Origin: Phocoenobacter atlanticus | Lineage (GTDB): Bacteria > Pseudomonadota > Gammaproteobacteria > Enterobacterales > Pasteurellaceae | NCBI RefSeq assembly: GCF_030764225.1 | Contig: NZ_JASAXH010000005.1 | DNA length: 64,000 nucleotides | Reading direction: 5' to 3' (one strand) | Part shown: positions 26,689-36,214 of the stretch, piece by piece | Numbering within the stretch: position 1 is the stretch's first letter | Layout of the letters: each line of letters begins with the position of its first letter | Translations under genes and position numbers: made by a program | The notes under the pieces: generated by a model | Databases searched by the model: none | What the model was told of the DNA's origin: nothing | The model's input: only the letters and a program-made list of their open reading frames with translations

Positions 26689-28634
26689 TTGCTGAATTAG
26701 GGAACTATACGTTATCGCTCAGTTTAGCGATTTCATTATTATTAGCCATTTTCCCCCTATGGGGAGCAGAAAAAGGTAATGCCCAGCTAATGGCGTTGGC
26801 TCGTCCAATGGCATACAGCTTATTTTTAAGCTTAACCTTATCTTTTGGGGCATTATTCTATTTATTTGCGACTAATGATTTTTCCGTACAATATATTGTC
26901 AATAATTCTAATACTAACTTACCTTTAGAATACCGTTTATCGGCAGTGTGGGGATCTCACGAAGGGTCACTTTTATTATGGATTTGGTTACTTTCTCTTT
27001 GGAGTGCAGCGGTTGCCTTTTTTAGTAAACCTTTACCACAAGAAGCGGTCGCTCGTGTGCTAGGTATTTTAGGTATTGTCGCGATTGGATTTTTAATCTT
27101 TGTATTATTTACCTCAAATCCTTTTGATCGTACCTTCCCTGATTTTCCAGTAGAAGGGCGAGAACTTAATCCATTATTACAAGATATAGGACTAATTTTT
27201 CATCCCCCATTACTTTATATGGGCTATGTTGGTTTTTCTGTAGCGTTTGCCTTTGCGATTGCCTCATTGATGACAGGACGATTAGATACTGCGTGGGCGA
27301 GATGGTCAAGACCTTGGACAATGGCGGCGTGGATTTTTCTTACCTTAGGAATTGTATTAGGTTCTTGGTGGGCATATTACGAACTTGGCTGGGGTGGATG
27401 GTGGTTCTGGGATCCTGTTGAAAATGCCTCATTAATGCCTTGGCTGGCTGGAACAGGATTATTGCATTCTCTGGCAGTAACCGAAAAACGAGGATCATTC
27501 AAAGCGTGGACAGTGTTGCTCGCAATTTTAGCTTTTTCACTCTGTTTATTAGGTACCTTTTTAGTACGTTCAGGTATCTTAGTTTCTGTGCATAGTTTTG
27601 CTTCTGATCCTACTCGTGGTTTATATATTTTAGCTTATTTAATCGTTGTTGTGGGAGGATCTTTTGGATTATATGCTTACAAAGGAAATCAAATTCGCTC
27701 TCGTCATAATGCAGAACATTATTCACGAGAAACAGCCCTGTTTTTAAATAATATTTTCTTAATGACTGCATTAACAGTGGTTTTTTTAGGAACATTATTA
27801 CCTTTAGTACATAAGCAATTAGGATTAGGTACTATTTCGGTTGGTGCACCTTTCTTTAACCAAATGTTCCTCTATATTATGATTCCTTTTGCCCTATTAC
27901 TGGGTGTGGGTCCTTTAATAAAATGGCGACGAGATCAATTTTGTACCATTCGTAAACCTTTTATTATCAGCTTAATTATTATGCTAATTTTAGGTTTTAT
28001 GTTACCGCTTGTACTACAAAGTAAAATTACCGCAACATCCGTATTAGGGTCAATGATATCGGTATTTATTGTGTTATTTAGTCTTTATGGATTGCATCAA
28101 CGATCAACTCATAGACACAGTTTCTTAGTGGGAATAACCAAATTATCTCGTTCTCATTGGGGAATGATATTGGCTCATTTAGGAGTCGCAATGACAGTAT
28201 GGGGCATCGCATTTAGCCAAAATTATAGCGTTGAACGGGATGTGCGAATGAAAGTAGGTGAAAGTGTACAAATTGCTGATTATAATTTTACTTTAAAAGG
28301 TATTTCAGAGGCAAACGGGGCAAACTATATCGGTGGTAAGGCTCAAATTGATATTACCAAAAATGGGCAATTTGAAACCACATTATTTGCAGAAAAACGT
28401 TTTTATACGGTCAGCAAAATGTCGATGACGGAAGCAGCCATTGATTGGGGATTTAGCCGTGATTTATATGTAGCCTTAGGTGAACAACTTTCAGATGGTG
28501 CGTGGGCATTACGTTTATATTATAAGCCGTTTATTCGCTGGATTTGGTTTGGTGGTATATTTATGGTATTTGGCGGTTTGCTGTGTATTTTTGATCGCCG
28601 TTATCGTTTTTCAACCTTGTTAAAAGAGAAGTAA
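26685..28634 (+). CDS. ccmF: Heme lyase subunit CcmF
   Basis: Large polytopic membrane protein (649 residues) that joins heme to apocytochrome CxxCH motifs. Family features: WGSHEGSLLLW near residue 92, the WGGWWFWDPVENASLMPWL tryptophan-rich motif near residue 237, HSLAVTEKRGSFKAWT with a conserved histidine, and the large periplasmic loop before the last helix. Overlaps ccmE by 4 bases and is followed by dsbE after 6 bases. Confidence 0.96.
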   Translation: MIAELGNYTLSLSLAISLLLAIFPLWGAEKGNAQLMALARPMAYSLFLSLTLSFGALFYLFATNDFSVQYIVNNSNTNLPLEYRLSAVWGSHEGSLLLWIWLLSLWSAAVAFFSKPLPQEAVARVLGILGIVAIGFLIFVLFTSNPFDRTFPDFPVEGRELNPLLQDIGLIFHPPLLYMGYVGFSVAFAFAIASLMTGRLDTAWARWSRPWTMAAWIFLTLGIVLGSWWAYYELGWGGWWFWDPVENASLMPWLAGTGLLHSLAVTEKRGSFKAWTVLLAILAFSLCLLGTFLVRSGILVSVHSFASDPTRGLYILAYLIVVVGGSFGLYAYKGNQIRSRHNAEHYSRETALFLNNIFLMTALTVVFLGTLLPLVHKQLGLGTISVGAPFFNQMFLYIMIPFALLLGVGPLIKWRRDQFCTIRKPFIISLIIMLILGFMLPLVLQSKITATSVLGSMISVFIVLFSLYGLHQRSTHRHSFLVGITKLSRSHWGMILAHLGVAMTVWGIAFSQNYSVERDVRMKVGESVQIADYNFTLKGISEANGANYIGGKAQIDITKNGQFETTLFAEKRFYTVSKMSMTEAAIDWGFSRDLYVALGEQLSDGAWALRLYYKPFIRWIWFGGIFMVFGGLLCIFDRRYRFSTLLKEK

Positions 28635-28640
28635 ATTATT

Positions 28641-29183
28641 ATGAATAAAAAACGTTATATTCCACTGATCCTCTTTTTGGTTTTAATGATCGCATTTTTT
28701 GTACAATTACAACACAATGCTCAAGGTGATGATCCTAGGGCATTAGAAAGTGCCTTAATTGGTAAACCAGTGCCAGCTAAAGAATTAAACGATCTCTTTG
28801 AAGACAAAATATACGGCAATGAACTTTTTAAACAAGGTAAACCTTTGTTAGTGAATGTGTGGGCGACGTGGTGCCCAACGTGTTATGCAGAACATCAATA
28901 TTTAAATCAATTAGCTAAGCAAGGAATTAATATTATTGGTGTGGACTATAAAGATGAATCTAAAAAAGCACGACAATGGCTTAAAAAATTAGGTAATCCT
29001 TATCAAACAGTGATTATCGATGAAAAGGGTTCTTTTGGATTAGATTTAGGAGTATATGGTGCACCTGAAACCTTTATTGTAGATGGTAAGGGGATTATTC
29101 ATTATCGTCATACTGGAGATATCAATTCAAAAGTTTGGCAACAAAAATTACAACCTATTTATAATAAATTAAGTGAAAAATAA
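28641..29183 (+). CDS. ccmG: Thiol:disulfide interchange protein CcmG/DsbE
   Basis: Membrane-tethered thioredoxin-like protein that keeps apocytochrome cysteines reduced. An N-terminal anchor (about residues 6-22) precedes the thioredoxin fold with active site WATWCPTCYAEH near residue 77 and the cis-proline region YGAPETFIVDGKG. 180 residues. Its stop overlaps the start of ccmH. Confidence 0.94.
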   Translation: MNKKRYIPLILFLVLMIAFFVQLQHNAQGDDPRALESALIGKPVPAKELNDLFEDKIYGNELFKQGKPLLVNVWATWCPTCYAEHQYLNQLAKQGINIIGVDYKDESKKARQWLKKLGNPYQTVIIDEKGSFGLDLGVYGAPETFIVDGKGIIHYRHTGDINSKVWQQKLQPIYNKLSEK

Positions 29184-29650
29184 TGAAAAAAATAGTCTAT
29201 TTACTTCTTTTTTGTTTTAGCCTTTCAGCTGTTGCGGCTATTGATGCGTTAGATTTTTCCTCACCACAGCAAGAGGAAGATTATCATTTATTAACACAGG
29301 AATTACGTTGTCCACAATGTCAAAATAATAATATTGCAGATTCCAACGCAACCATAGCTGTAGATATGCGAGCCAAAGTATTTGAGTTACTTCAAGAAGG
29401 TAAACAGAAACAAGATATTATTCAGTATATGGTGGAGCGTTATGGTCATTTTGTAACTTATGATCCGCCTGTTACAACGGCAACAGCAATCTTATGGATT
29501 GCACCAGTACTATTAATTTTATTTGGTTTATTTTTTATTTTCAGCCATCACTCAAGAAAAAGTAAAACACAAAAAATTGCAAAAAGTAATGAAAATCTGA
29601 CCGCTTCCGAGCAACAACGTTTAGCCACATTACTTAAAGAAAAGGAATAA
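29183..29650 (+). CDS. ccmH: Cytochrome c maturation protein CcmH (CcmL domain)
   Basis: Periplasm-facing redox partner that reduces apocytochrome. A signal/anchor (residues 1-19), the active site LRCPQCQNNNIADSNA near residue 45 and a C-terminal membrane helix (about residues 102-122). In E. coli one CcmH protein joins this part with a TPR part; here, as in many bacteria, the TPR part is the separate next gene, ccmI. A basic cytosolic tail follows the helix. Confidence 0.92.
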   Translation: MKKIVYLLLFCFSLSAVAAIDALDFSSPQQEEDYHLLTQELRCPQCQNNNIADSNATIAVDMRAKVFELLQEGKQKQDIIQYMVERYGHFVTYDPPVTTATAILWIAPVLLILFGLFFIFSHHSRKSKTQKIAKSNENLTASEQQRLATLLKEKE

Positions 29651-29652
29651 AA

Positions 29653-30525
29653 ATGAGTTTTTGGATAATCGCCATTGTTATTACTGCAATTATAGGATTG
29701 ATTGCTTTCTATCCATTATTTTGGCATACCGCTAAAGATAAAGGTATTAATCGTAATAAACTTAACAAAGCCTTTTATTTTAATCGTTTACGAGAGTTAA
29801 ATGATGATGAAGAGCAGGGGTTGTTAGATAATAGCAAGCAAATTAAAACCGAATTACAGCAAGCTTTATTACAAGATATTCCAGAGCAGGAAGAAGCTCC
29901 TGAAGATAAAAAAAGTTTTGGGAAAATTTGGGGTATTTCAGGTTTTTTAACTTTACTTATTTTAGCAACCTTAAGTTATATACAAGTTGGATCGTGGCAA
30001 CAACAAGCAATGCTTGAAATGACCTATCAAAAATTGCCTTACTTTTATGAAAGGTTAAAAGACGAAACTAAACCACTGGATAAAAGTGAACTACAACAAT
30101 TAACCATTGCATTACGTTTAAAATTACAAAAAGAGCCTGAAAATGCACAGAACTGGTGGAAGTTAGGGCAGATTGCAATGGTGCAGGAAAAAGGGCAACT
30201 CGCTTTTGATAGCTTTGCACAAGCCCATAAATTTGAGCCTGAGAATATAAAATATAAACTTTCTTATGTACGTTTTTTACTGTTTTCTCAGGATAAAGTG
30301 GAGAATGTGAAAGGAATGCAATTATTGAAAGAAATATTAAGAGTAGAGCATACTAATCTGGAAGCATTGAGTTTATTAGCTTTTCAGTATTTTGAAAAAG
30401 AGAATTATGAAAGAGCAATGACAACCTGGATAATGATGTTGCGTTTACTTCCAAAGGATGATCCCAAAGTAAGTATTATTGAAAAAAGTATTTTAATCGC
30501 AAAAGAAAAATTAGAGCAACAATAA
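29653..30525 (+). CDS. ccmI: Cytochrome c maturation TPR protein CcmI
   Basis: Two membrane helices (about residues 3-22 and 96-114) followed by a TPR-containing periplasmic domain (about residues 165-290) that binds the C-terminus of apocytochromes. TPR-like repeats are seen in NWWKLGQIAMVQEKGQLAFDSF and EALSLLAFQYFEKENYERA. The opening FYFNRLRELNDDEEQGLLD matches the CcmI N-terminal region. Last gene of the ccm cluster. Confidence 0.9.
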   Translation: MSFWIIAIVITAIIGLIAFYPLFWHTAKDKGINRNKLNKAFYFNRLRELNDDEEQGLLDNSKQIKTELQQALLQDIPEQEEAPEDKKSFGKIWGISGFLTLLILATLSYIQVGSWQQQAMLEMTYQKLPYFYERLKDETKPLDKSELQQLTIALRLKLQKEPENAQNWWKLGQIAMVQEKGQLAFDSFAQAHKFEPENIKYKLSYVRFLLFSQDKVENVKGMQLLKEILRVEHTNLEALSLLAFQYFEKENYERAMTTWIMMLRLLPKDDPKVSIIEKSILIAKEKLEQQ

Positions 30526-30682
30526 AAGTAATTATAAATTAAAATGTAAACTATGTTTATATTGCTCATTAAGAGAGGGCTTTACTAACATTTGAATCAA
30601 ACAAAATTTCACGTTATTATGCTCATCGACACAACAACTAATGGTATATAAGCTTTCATTAATTTGATATTAAGAAATTTCT

Positions 30683-31373
30683 ATGACGGATAAAAGAACA
30701 TTATGCTTAGTGATGATTGTACGAAATGAATCTAGAGTAATAAAGCGTTGTTTAGATAGAGTAAAAAATAAATACAATCTCTATCCTTGATCTAAAAGAT
30801 GGTGGTTGTAAACAGGATAAATTTGAAAGAGATATAATATTATTAGAAACCGCACTGATTGATGAACCAGATAACTCTCGTTATAAGTTTTACTTAGCTA
30901 ACTCCTATCGAGATATCGATGATTATGAAAATGCTGCCAAATGGTATGAAAAACGCATTCAAGACGGTAGTTGGAGAGAAGAGGTAACTTGTGCTTATAA
31001 AAACTTAGGGATATGTTATGAAGAACTACAAGGCCCAGAGAAAGCGCTAAACACTTGGTTAATGGGTTATGATTATGATCCATCTAGCATGGAATGCTTA
31101 TATCACGCTGTAAGATTATTACGTATTCAGGAAAATTACCGCTTGGCATATCAATTATGCTTAATTGAAAAAGCAATCCCTTATCCAGAAAAAGATATCT
31201 TATTTGTTCCACTCCGAGTTTATCAATTTTGGATATTTTATGAACTATCTATTTGTAGCTATTATGTGGATAATTTTCAATTAGGTTATGATTGCTGTAA
31301 ACATGTTCTTCTAAATGATCTAAGCTTCATCATTCTTGAAATAACCATCAATAACTTACGTTTTTATAAATAA
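30683..31373 (+). pseudogene. Glycosyltransferase/TPR-protein relic
   Basis: An ATG at 30683 opens MTDKRTLCLVMIVRNESRVI, the start of a family-2 glycosyltransferase, but a TGA comes after 35 codons. From about 30795, in another frame, the sequence continues as a TPR-type tail (KFYLANSYRDIDDYENAAKW, YKNLGICYEE, AYQLCLIEKAI) to a stop at 31371-31373. Proteins of this kind normally have about 200 residues of catalytic domain between these parts; that part is deleted. Some related-looking sequence (NLEKLVSILKEYLENA) follows to about 31490. The gene is dead. Confidence 0.75.
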
Positions 31374-31519
31374 TTTGTGGCAAGAGACACGGTTCAAAAT
31401 CTTGAAAAACTAGTGAGTATTCTAAAAGAATACCTTGAAAATGCTAAAGCTCAAGAAACATTAAAATACCTAGGAACTTTGCTAGTATAATCCCTTTTAA
31501 CGCACATAAACAAAATAAA

Positions 31520-31549
31520 AAAGCACTTTCTTGTAAAAGAAAGTGCTTT
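31520..31549 (-). terminator. Terminator of the fructose operon
   Basis: A perfect 13-bp stem, AAAGCACTTTCTT (31520-31532) with AAGAAAGTGCTTT (31537-31549), loop of 4. On the minus strand it is followed by a T-rich run, 30 bases past the fruA stop. Confidence 0.85.
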
Positions 31550-31578
31550 GGTTACTCAATGATTAAAATAACATTAAT

Positions 31579-33231
31579 TTACATTGTTTCTAATTTTGGC
31601 TTAATAATTGCATAAGTAATACCAGTAATTGCACTACCTAACGCAATAATTCCAATATATAACAATGGTGCCGATACAAATGGAATCACAAATAAACCAC
31701 CATGTGGTGCTTGAAGTTCAATTGCAAGCATCATTGATAATGCACCAGCAACTGCGCCACCCACAATTGATGTTCCGATTACACGGAAAGGATCTGCAGC
31801 GACAAATGGTAACGCACCTTCTGAAATAAAGCATAAACCTAACACAAACGATGCTTTACCCGCTTCTCTTTCTTCATTATCAAATTTATTACGTGCCACT
31901 AAAGTTGCAATAGTCATAGCGATTGGTGGAACCATACCCGCTGCCATTACAGCCGCAATTGGCGTATAAACTTGAGAAGTTAGCATACCAACAGAGAAAG
32001 TATAAGCGGCTTTATTCACAGGACCACCCATATCTACACACATCATTCCACCAAGAATTGCACCTAATAAAATCGCATTTGTGCCACTCATTGAAGTTAG
32101 CCACGCTTTTAATGATTCCATGATCGCTGAAACAGGGGGATTAATTGCATAAACCATAATTAAACCAACAATTGCTGTACCAAGAAGAGGTAAGATTAAG
32201 ATTGGTTTTAATGAACTCATACTTGCTGGTAACTGAATATTATCGTTTAAGAATTTAACAATGTAACCTGCTAATAACCCTGCAATTACACCACCTAAAA
32301 TCCCTGCACCACCTGTTGTTGCTAACATACCACCAACTAAACCTGCAGCAAGCCCTGGACGGTCAGCAATAGAAAATGCAACATAACCTGCAAATACAGC
32401 AATCATCAAGTGGAATGCACCACCGCCACCAATATCCATTAATGCTTTTGGTAAGCCGTAAGCAATATTTGGATCTTTAAAGGCTTCAATACCAAACATA
32501 AATGAAATAGCAATTAATAAACCACCTGCAACAACAATGGGTAACATATAAGAAACCCCTGTCATTAAGTGTTTATATAATCCTTTACGCTCTTTCTTTT
32601 GAAAACGGCTTGATGCAGGTGTTTTACCTTCATAAATTGTTGCTTCTTTAAAAGCTTTATCAAACTCTTCTGCTGTTTTCTTTAATGCAGCACCTGTTGA
32701 AGTACGATACATTGGTTTATCTTTAAATTTAGATAAATCAACATCAACATCAGCAGCAATAAATACTAAATCTGCAGCTGCAACTTCTTCAGCCGTAATA
32801 GTATTACCCGTTCCCACTTGCCCACGTGTTTCAACTTTAATATTCCAGCCTTGTGTTTTACCATATTTTTCTATTGCTTCAGCAGACATAAATGTATGAG
32901 CAACCCCAGTTGGACAAGCGGTTACTGCTACTACATTTTTAACGGCACTTGTTGATGCTGTCGCTGTTGCTTTTGCAAAAACTTGTGAAGAATTAACCGC
33001 TTGTGCAATCGCTTGTTCAGGCTGGTTAAAGGCTTCATTTAAATTTAAGATACAACCTTGTTTACCTGTAGCTTCTGCTGGCACTTGATCATTAAATAAC
33101 ACCACACGCTCTGCTTCTGCTGTAGAAACAATGCTGTGACCTTGTTGTTGAGCTGTATTTGATAATACTTTATCAATAACAAGCTGACGAGCTTTACCCA
33201 TATCACTTGGATAAATAAATGATAACTTCAT
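31579..33231 (-). CDS. fruA: PTS fructose-specific EIIBC component
   Basis: Membrane transporter that imports fructose and phosphorylates it to fructose 1-phosphate. The 550 residues comprise a degenerate N-terminal EIIB' (about 1-90), the EIIB domain with phosphocysteine in VTACPTGVAHTFM near residue 104, and the EIIC channel with about eight to ten helices and GGPVNKAAYTF. EIIA comes from FruB. It ends the operon fruB-fruK-fruA; GGAAACTAA-type spacing before the ATG is ordinary. Confidence 0.96.
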   Translation of the reverse strand: MKLSFIYPSDMGKARQLVIDKVLSNTAQQQGHSIVSTAEAERVVLFNDQVPAEATGKQGCILNLNEAFNQPEQAIAQAVNSSQVFAKATATASTSAVKNVVAVTACPTGVAHTFMSAEAIEKYGKTQGWNIKVETRGQVGTGNTITAEEVAAADLVFIAADVDVDLSKFKDKPMYRTSTGAALKKTAEEFDKAFKEATIYEGKTPASSRFQKKERKGLYKHLMTGVSYMLPIVVAGGLLIAISFMFGIEAFKDPNIAYGLPKALMDIGGGGAFHLMIAVFAGYVAFSIADRPGLAAGLVGGMLATTGGAGILGGVIAGLLAGYIVKFLNDNIQLPASMSSLKPILILPLLGTAIVGLIMVYAINPPVSAIMESLKAWLTSMSGTNAILLGAILGGMMCVDMGGPVNKAAYTFSVGMLTSQVYTPIAAVMAAGMVPPIAMTIATLVARNKFDNEEREAGKASFVLGLCFISEGALPFVAADPFRVIGTSIVGGAVAGALSMMLAIELQAPHGGLFVIPFVSAPLLYIGIIALGSAITGITYAIIKPKLETM

Positions 33232-33263
33232 TTTAGTTTCCTTATTTTTTGATTAAAAAATCG

Positions 33264-34208
33264 TTATAACTGAGTAATTTTTACTTGTTGTAAAATTGAG
33301 TCCAGTTTAGTTCTATCTTTTACGCCCACATTACTTTGTGAAACTGCTAATGCTGAAGTAGCACTTGCAAAAGCTAAGGTTTGCTCTTGATTTAAACCCT
33401 GAGAGAATCCATAGATTAGTCCTGCAACCATAGAATCTCCAGCGCCAACAGTACTTACAATATCTTGACAACGTGGTGGTTGTGCTTGAATAACATTATC
33501 ATGATTTAACCAAATTGAACCTTCTGCACCCATTGAAATAATTACATTCTCAATATTTTGGGCTTGTAATTCTTTAGCTGCATCAATAATTTCATTAATG
33601 CTATTTAACTGACGTCCGACCCACGTTTCTAATTCTCTATGATTTGGTTTAACTAACCAAGGGCTTGCTTTTAAGCCTGCAGTTAGTGCTGCATTACTAC
33701 TATCTAAGACTACTTTTAGCCCCTGATTTTTTAATGATTTCAACCAATCAGCAAACTGCTCTGCACGAATTCCTTGTGGTAATGAACCACAGACAGCTAC
33801 TAAATCATACTGTGTATGCCATTGTTGAGAATACTGAACAAAATTCTGCCAATTTTGTTCAGACACATTAAAACCAAGAAAATTAAGATCTGTTACATCA
33901 TTTTCTATTTCTGTAATTTTAACATTTATTCTTGTCTTACCTTCAATACGCTGAAAGTGATCATTAAGTTTATTTTGTTCAAAAAGTTGTACAAAATCCC
34001 CTTGATTATCCTTACCCAGAAAGCCAGATACACTTAGATTTATACCTAAATCTGCCAATACCTTTGCAACATTAATCCCCTTACCTGCAGGATAAAGCCC
34101 TAATGTTTCAACGGTATTTACTTCACCGATCTCTATACGATTTACTCGCCCAACAAGATCAAGGGCAGGATTTAATGTAACCGTTAAAATACGCAATGCT
34201 TGCGACAT
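33264..34208 (-). CDS. fruK: 1-Phosphofructokinase
   Basis: PfkB-family kinase converting fructose 1-phosphate to fructose 1,6-bisphosphate. The 314 residues show TLNPALDLVGRV at the start, the substrate motif YPAGKGINVAKVLADLG near residue 40 and the PfkB signature STVGAGDSMVAGLIYG near residue 247 with catalytic aspartate. It stands one base after fruB and before fruA. Confidence 0.96.
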   Translation of the reverse strand: MSQALRILTVTLNPALDLVGRVNRIEIGEVNTVETLGLYPAGKGINVAKVLADLGINLSVSGFLGKDNQGDFVQLFEQNKLNDHFQRIEGKTRINVKITEIENDVTDLNFLGFNVSEQNWQNFVQYSQQWHTQYDLVAVCGSLPQGIRAEQFADWLKSLKNQGLKVVLDSSNAALTAGLKASPWLVKPNHRELETWVGRQLNSINEIIDAAKELQAQNIENVIISMGAEGSIWLNHDNVIQAQPPRCQDIVSTVGAGDSMVAGLIYGFSQGLNQEQTLAFASATSALAVSQSNVGVKDRTKLDSILQQVKITQL

Positions 34209-34209
34209 T

Positions 34210-35313
34210 TTATTCCCCTAATTTAGATTGAATAGCTAAACCAATTTCTTCTAGAGCTTTCTTTGCTTCATTACCTGTTGCAACAAAACGTAATTTATGT
34301 CCTTTTTGAACACCTAAACTTACGACTTTCATTAAGCTTTTTGCTTTCACAAGCGGTGTGTTTCTATCTAAATTTTGCACTAAAATTTCAGCATCATACT
34401 TTTTCACTTCATTTACTAATACTGCACTTGGACGAGCGTGTAAGCCATGCTCATTCTGAATCACAAAAGTTGCTTCAACGCCGCCCTCCACCGTTTCAGC
34501 TTCTGCTTGTTGAGGTTTTTCCTCTGTAAATAGCGAAACAATCTCTGCAACAGAACCTGTTATTAATTTTTGCTGTATATCTGCATTAATTAATTTCTCT
34601 ACTTGAGAATCCATTGCACTATCAACACTTGCTACTGTTACAATAGTTTGTCCTGTTTTTGCACGAGCAACCGCGATACCATTTACTTGATTACCTGATT
34701 TAGTATCATTCAACCATAAGTTATTGGTTAATGCTAAAGGTGTTGTATCTAATATTTCACTAATAAAATCATTATCCACATAACCTTGTTGTTGTAATTT
34801 TTCTGCATTCATTGCAGTTAAAGTTAATAAATTAGACGTATCAACATCTAAAGAAATAAGAGCTTCAGATGTTGATGGTAATAATTTTTTACCACTTAAT
34901 ATTGCAATAAATTCTTCAACATCTTGGGTTTTTGCTAACTGAGCGGCTGCATTATCATCACCTAAAATACCTGTTAGTTGACGTAATAATGTTAGATGCT
35001 CATCAGATTTTGCCGCAATTCCAATAACTACATAAGCAATATTACCTTCGCCCCAATCGATCCCTTTAGGGAATTGACATACCTGAACACCTGTATTTTG
35101 AACTAAGTGACGTGTATTTAATGTACCATGGGGAATGGCAATACCATTACCTAAGTAGGTAGAAGTTTGTGTTTCACGAGCAAGCATACCCGCTTCATAA
35201 TCTGTGTTTACATAACCATTTTGTGTTAAACCTAATGCAACAAGACGAATTGCATCTGCCTTATTGTCCACCGCAGCATTAAGCTGAATATTATTTGTTG
35301 AAAGTGCTAACAT
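34210..35313 (-). CDS. fruB: PTS fructose EIIA-HPr fusion protein (FPr)
   Basis: Phosphocarrier for fructose uptake: an N-terminal EIIA domain with active histidine in GIAIPHGT near residue 62, a central linker/receiver-like M domain, and a C-terminal HPr domain with active histidine in EHGLHARPSAVLV near residue 288. I start at 35313 (MLALSTNN) because GAGGA lies 5 bases upstream and a promoter is predicted at 35347-35375, which excludes the longer frame. 367 residues. Confidence 0.95.
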   Translation of the reverse strand: MLALSTNNIQLNAAVDNKADAIRLVALGLTQNGYVNTDYEAGMLARETQTSTYLGNGIAIPHGTLNTRHLVQNTGVQVCQFPKGIDWGEGNIAYVVIGIAAKSDEHLTLLRQLTGILGDDNAAAQLAKTQDVEEFIAILSGKKLLPSTSEALISLDVDTSNLLTLTAMNAEKLQQQGYVDNDFISEILDTTPLALTNNLWLNDTKSGNQVNGIAVARAKTGQTIVTVASVDSAMDSQVEKLINADIQQKLITGSVAEIVSLFTEEKPQQAEAETVEGGVEATFVIQNEHGLHARPSAVLVNEVKKYDAEILVQNLDRNTPLVKAKSLMKVVSLGVQKGHKLRFVATGNEAKKALEEIGLAIQSKLGE

Positions 35314-35346
35314 AAGATCCTCAATCATCATAAAAAAATTGCAACG

Positions 35347-35375
35347 AGTATAGTAGAAAAAAATAAAAATAACAA
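35347..35375 (-). promoter_or_regulatory. Promoter of fruBKA
   Basis: On the minus strand TTGTTA (35370-35375) and TATACT (35347-35352) are separated by 17 bases, about 35 bases before the fruB start. No clear Cra/FruR operator could be seen around it. Confidence 0.55.
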
Positions 35376-35502
35376 TCATTCAAACTTTGATTTTGAGAAT
35401 AGGGAAATTTTTCAAAAAATTATTACAAATGATAAAAGGAATTTATCGCACCGAGCAAGCCTAAGGAAAGGTTAATCTAATTTAACTAATGGAACTTTAA
35501 TC

Positions 35503-36106
35503 ATGAATAAAATTTATAAAATTGTCTTCAACCAAAGCACACAAACTTTTACGGTTGTATCAGAATTAGCCAAAGGAAGAACAAAATAGCAAACTGGCAC
35601 AACATCAACGTCCCTCGCAACATCACAAATAGGTACATTTTTATTTAAATTTGCAAAAATTGCCTTGGCATTTTTAATTGTGTTTGAAATATGCTTTATA
35701 AGCAATGGCATTCACTACAGAAGAACAAGCTTTTGATGTTCTTAAAGTAGAAGCACTTAAAGCGCAGAAAAACTATTTTCAAACAAATGCCAAAACAGAA
35801 ACCCAAACAGGAAATGACACCAATTTAAACATGAACAGTGAAATTGGTGACGTAAAAGGCTTTTATCCTATCGCAGCAGGTAAAGGCACACAGGCTTTAG
35901 AATTAGGATCTATCGCTATTGGTAAAGGCAGTAAAGCAATAGGTGCTGGAGTTGTTTCTTTAAGTTCTGGAAAATATCATAATCTTATAAGTGAGTTTGA
36001 AAAACATGGTGTAGATCATGACACATCTTTAGCTTCAGGTAATGTTTCTGTGGCAATGGGAAATTATTTTTTTACCAAAGGTGAAAATTTTTTGCCCTGT
36101 AGCTAA
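35503..36106 (+). pseudogene. Trimeric autotransporter adhesin (YadA-like) remnant
   Basis: ATG 35503 opens an extended signal peptide region (ESPR): MNKIYKIVFNQ, then TFTVVSELAKGRTK, the signature of trimeric autotransporters. A TAG at 35587 interrupts it; the same frame then continues through the hydrophobic signal core (LFKFAKIALAFLIVFEI). A frameshift near 35705 leads to YadA-type head repeats (LGSIAIGKGSKAIGAGVVSL, NVSVAMGNY) until a stop at 36104-36106. The stalk and membrane anchor are missing. A former adhesin now reduced to its first 200 codons. Confidence 0.85.
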
Positions 36107-36214
36107 AGGGTATGATTTTTGCAAAAATTTGCAAAGATCGTACCGCTTTCTTATAATGGAGAAATCCCAACTTTCCTTAGTTTCTAAATGCAACACCTTT
36201 AAAAAGGATCTCAA

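Noticed and set aside
34263..34529. Long antisense frames within fruA, fruB, torZ, mreB, dnaX and others
   Set aside because: They are shadows of strongly conserved genes, lack ribosome sites and family features.
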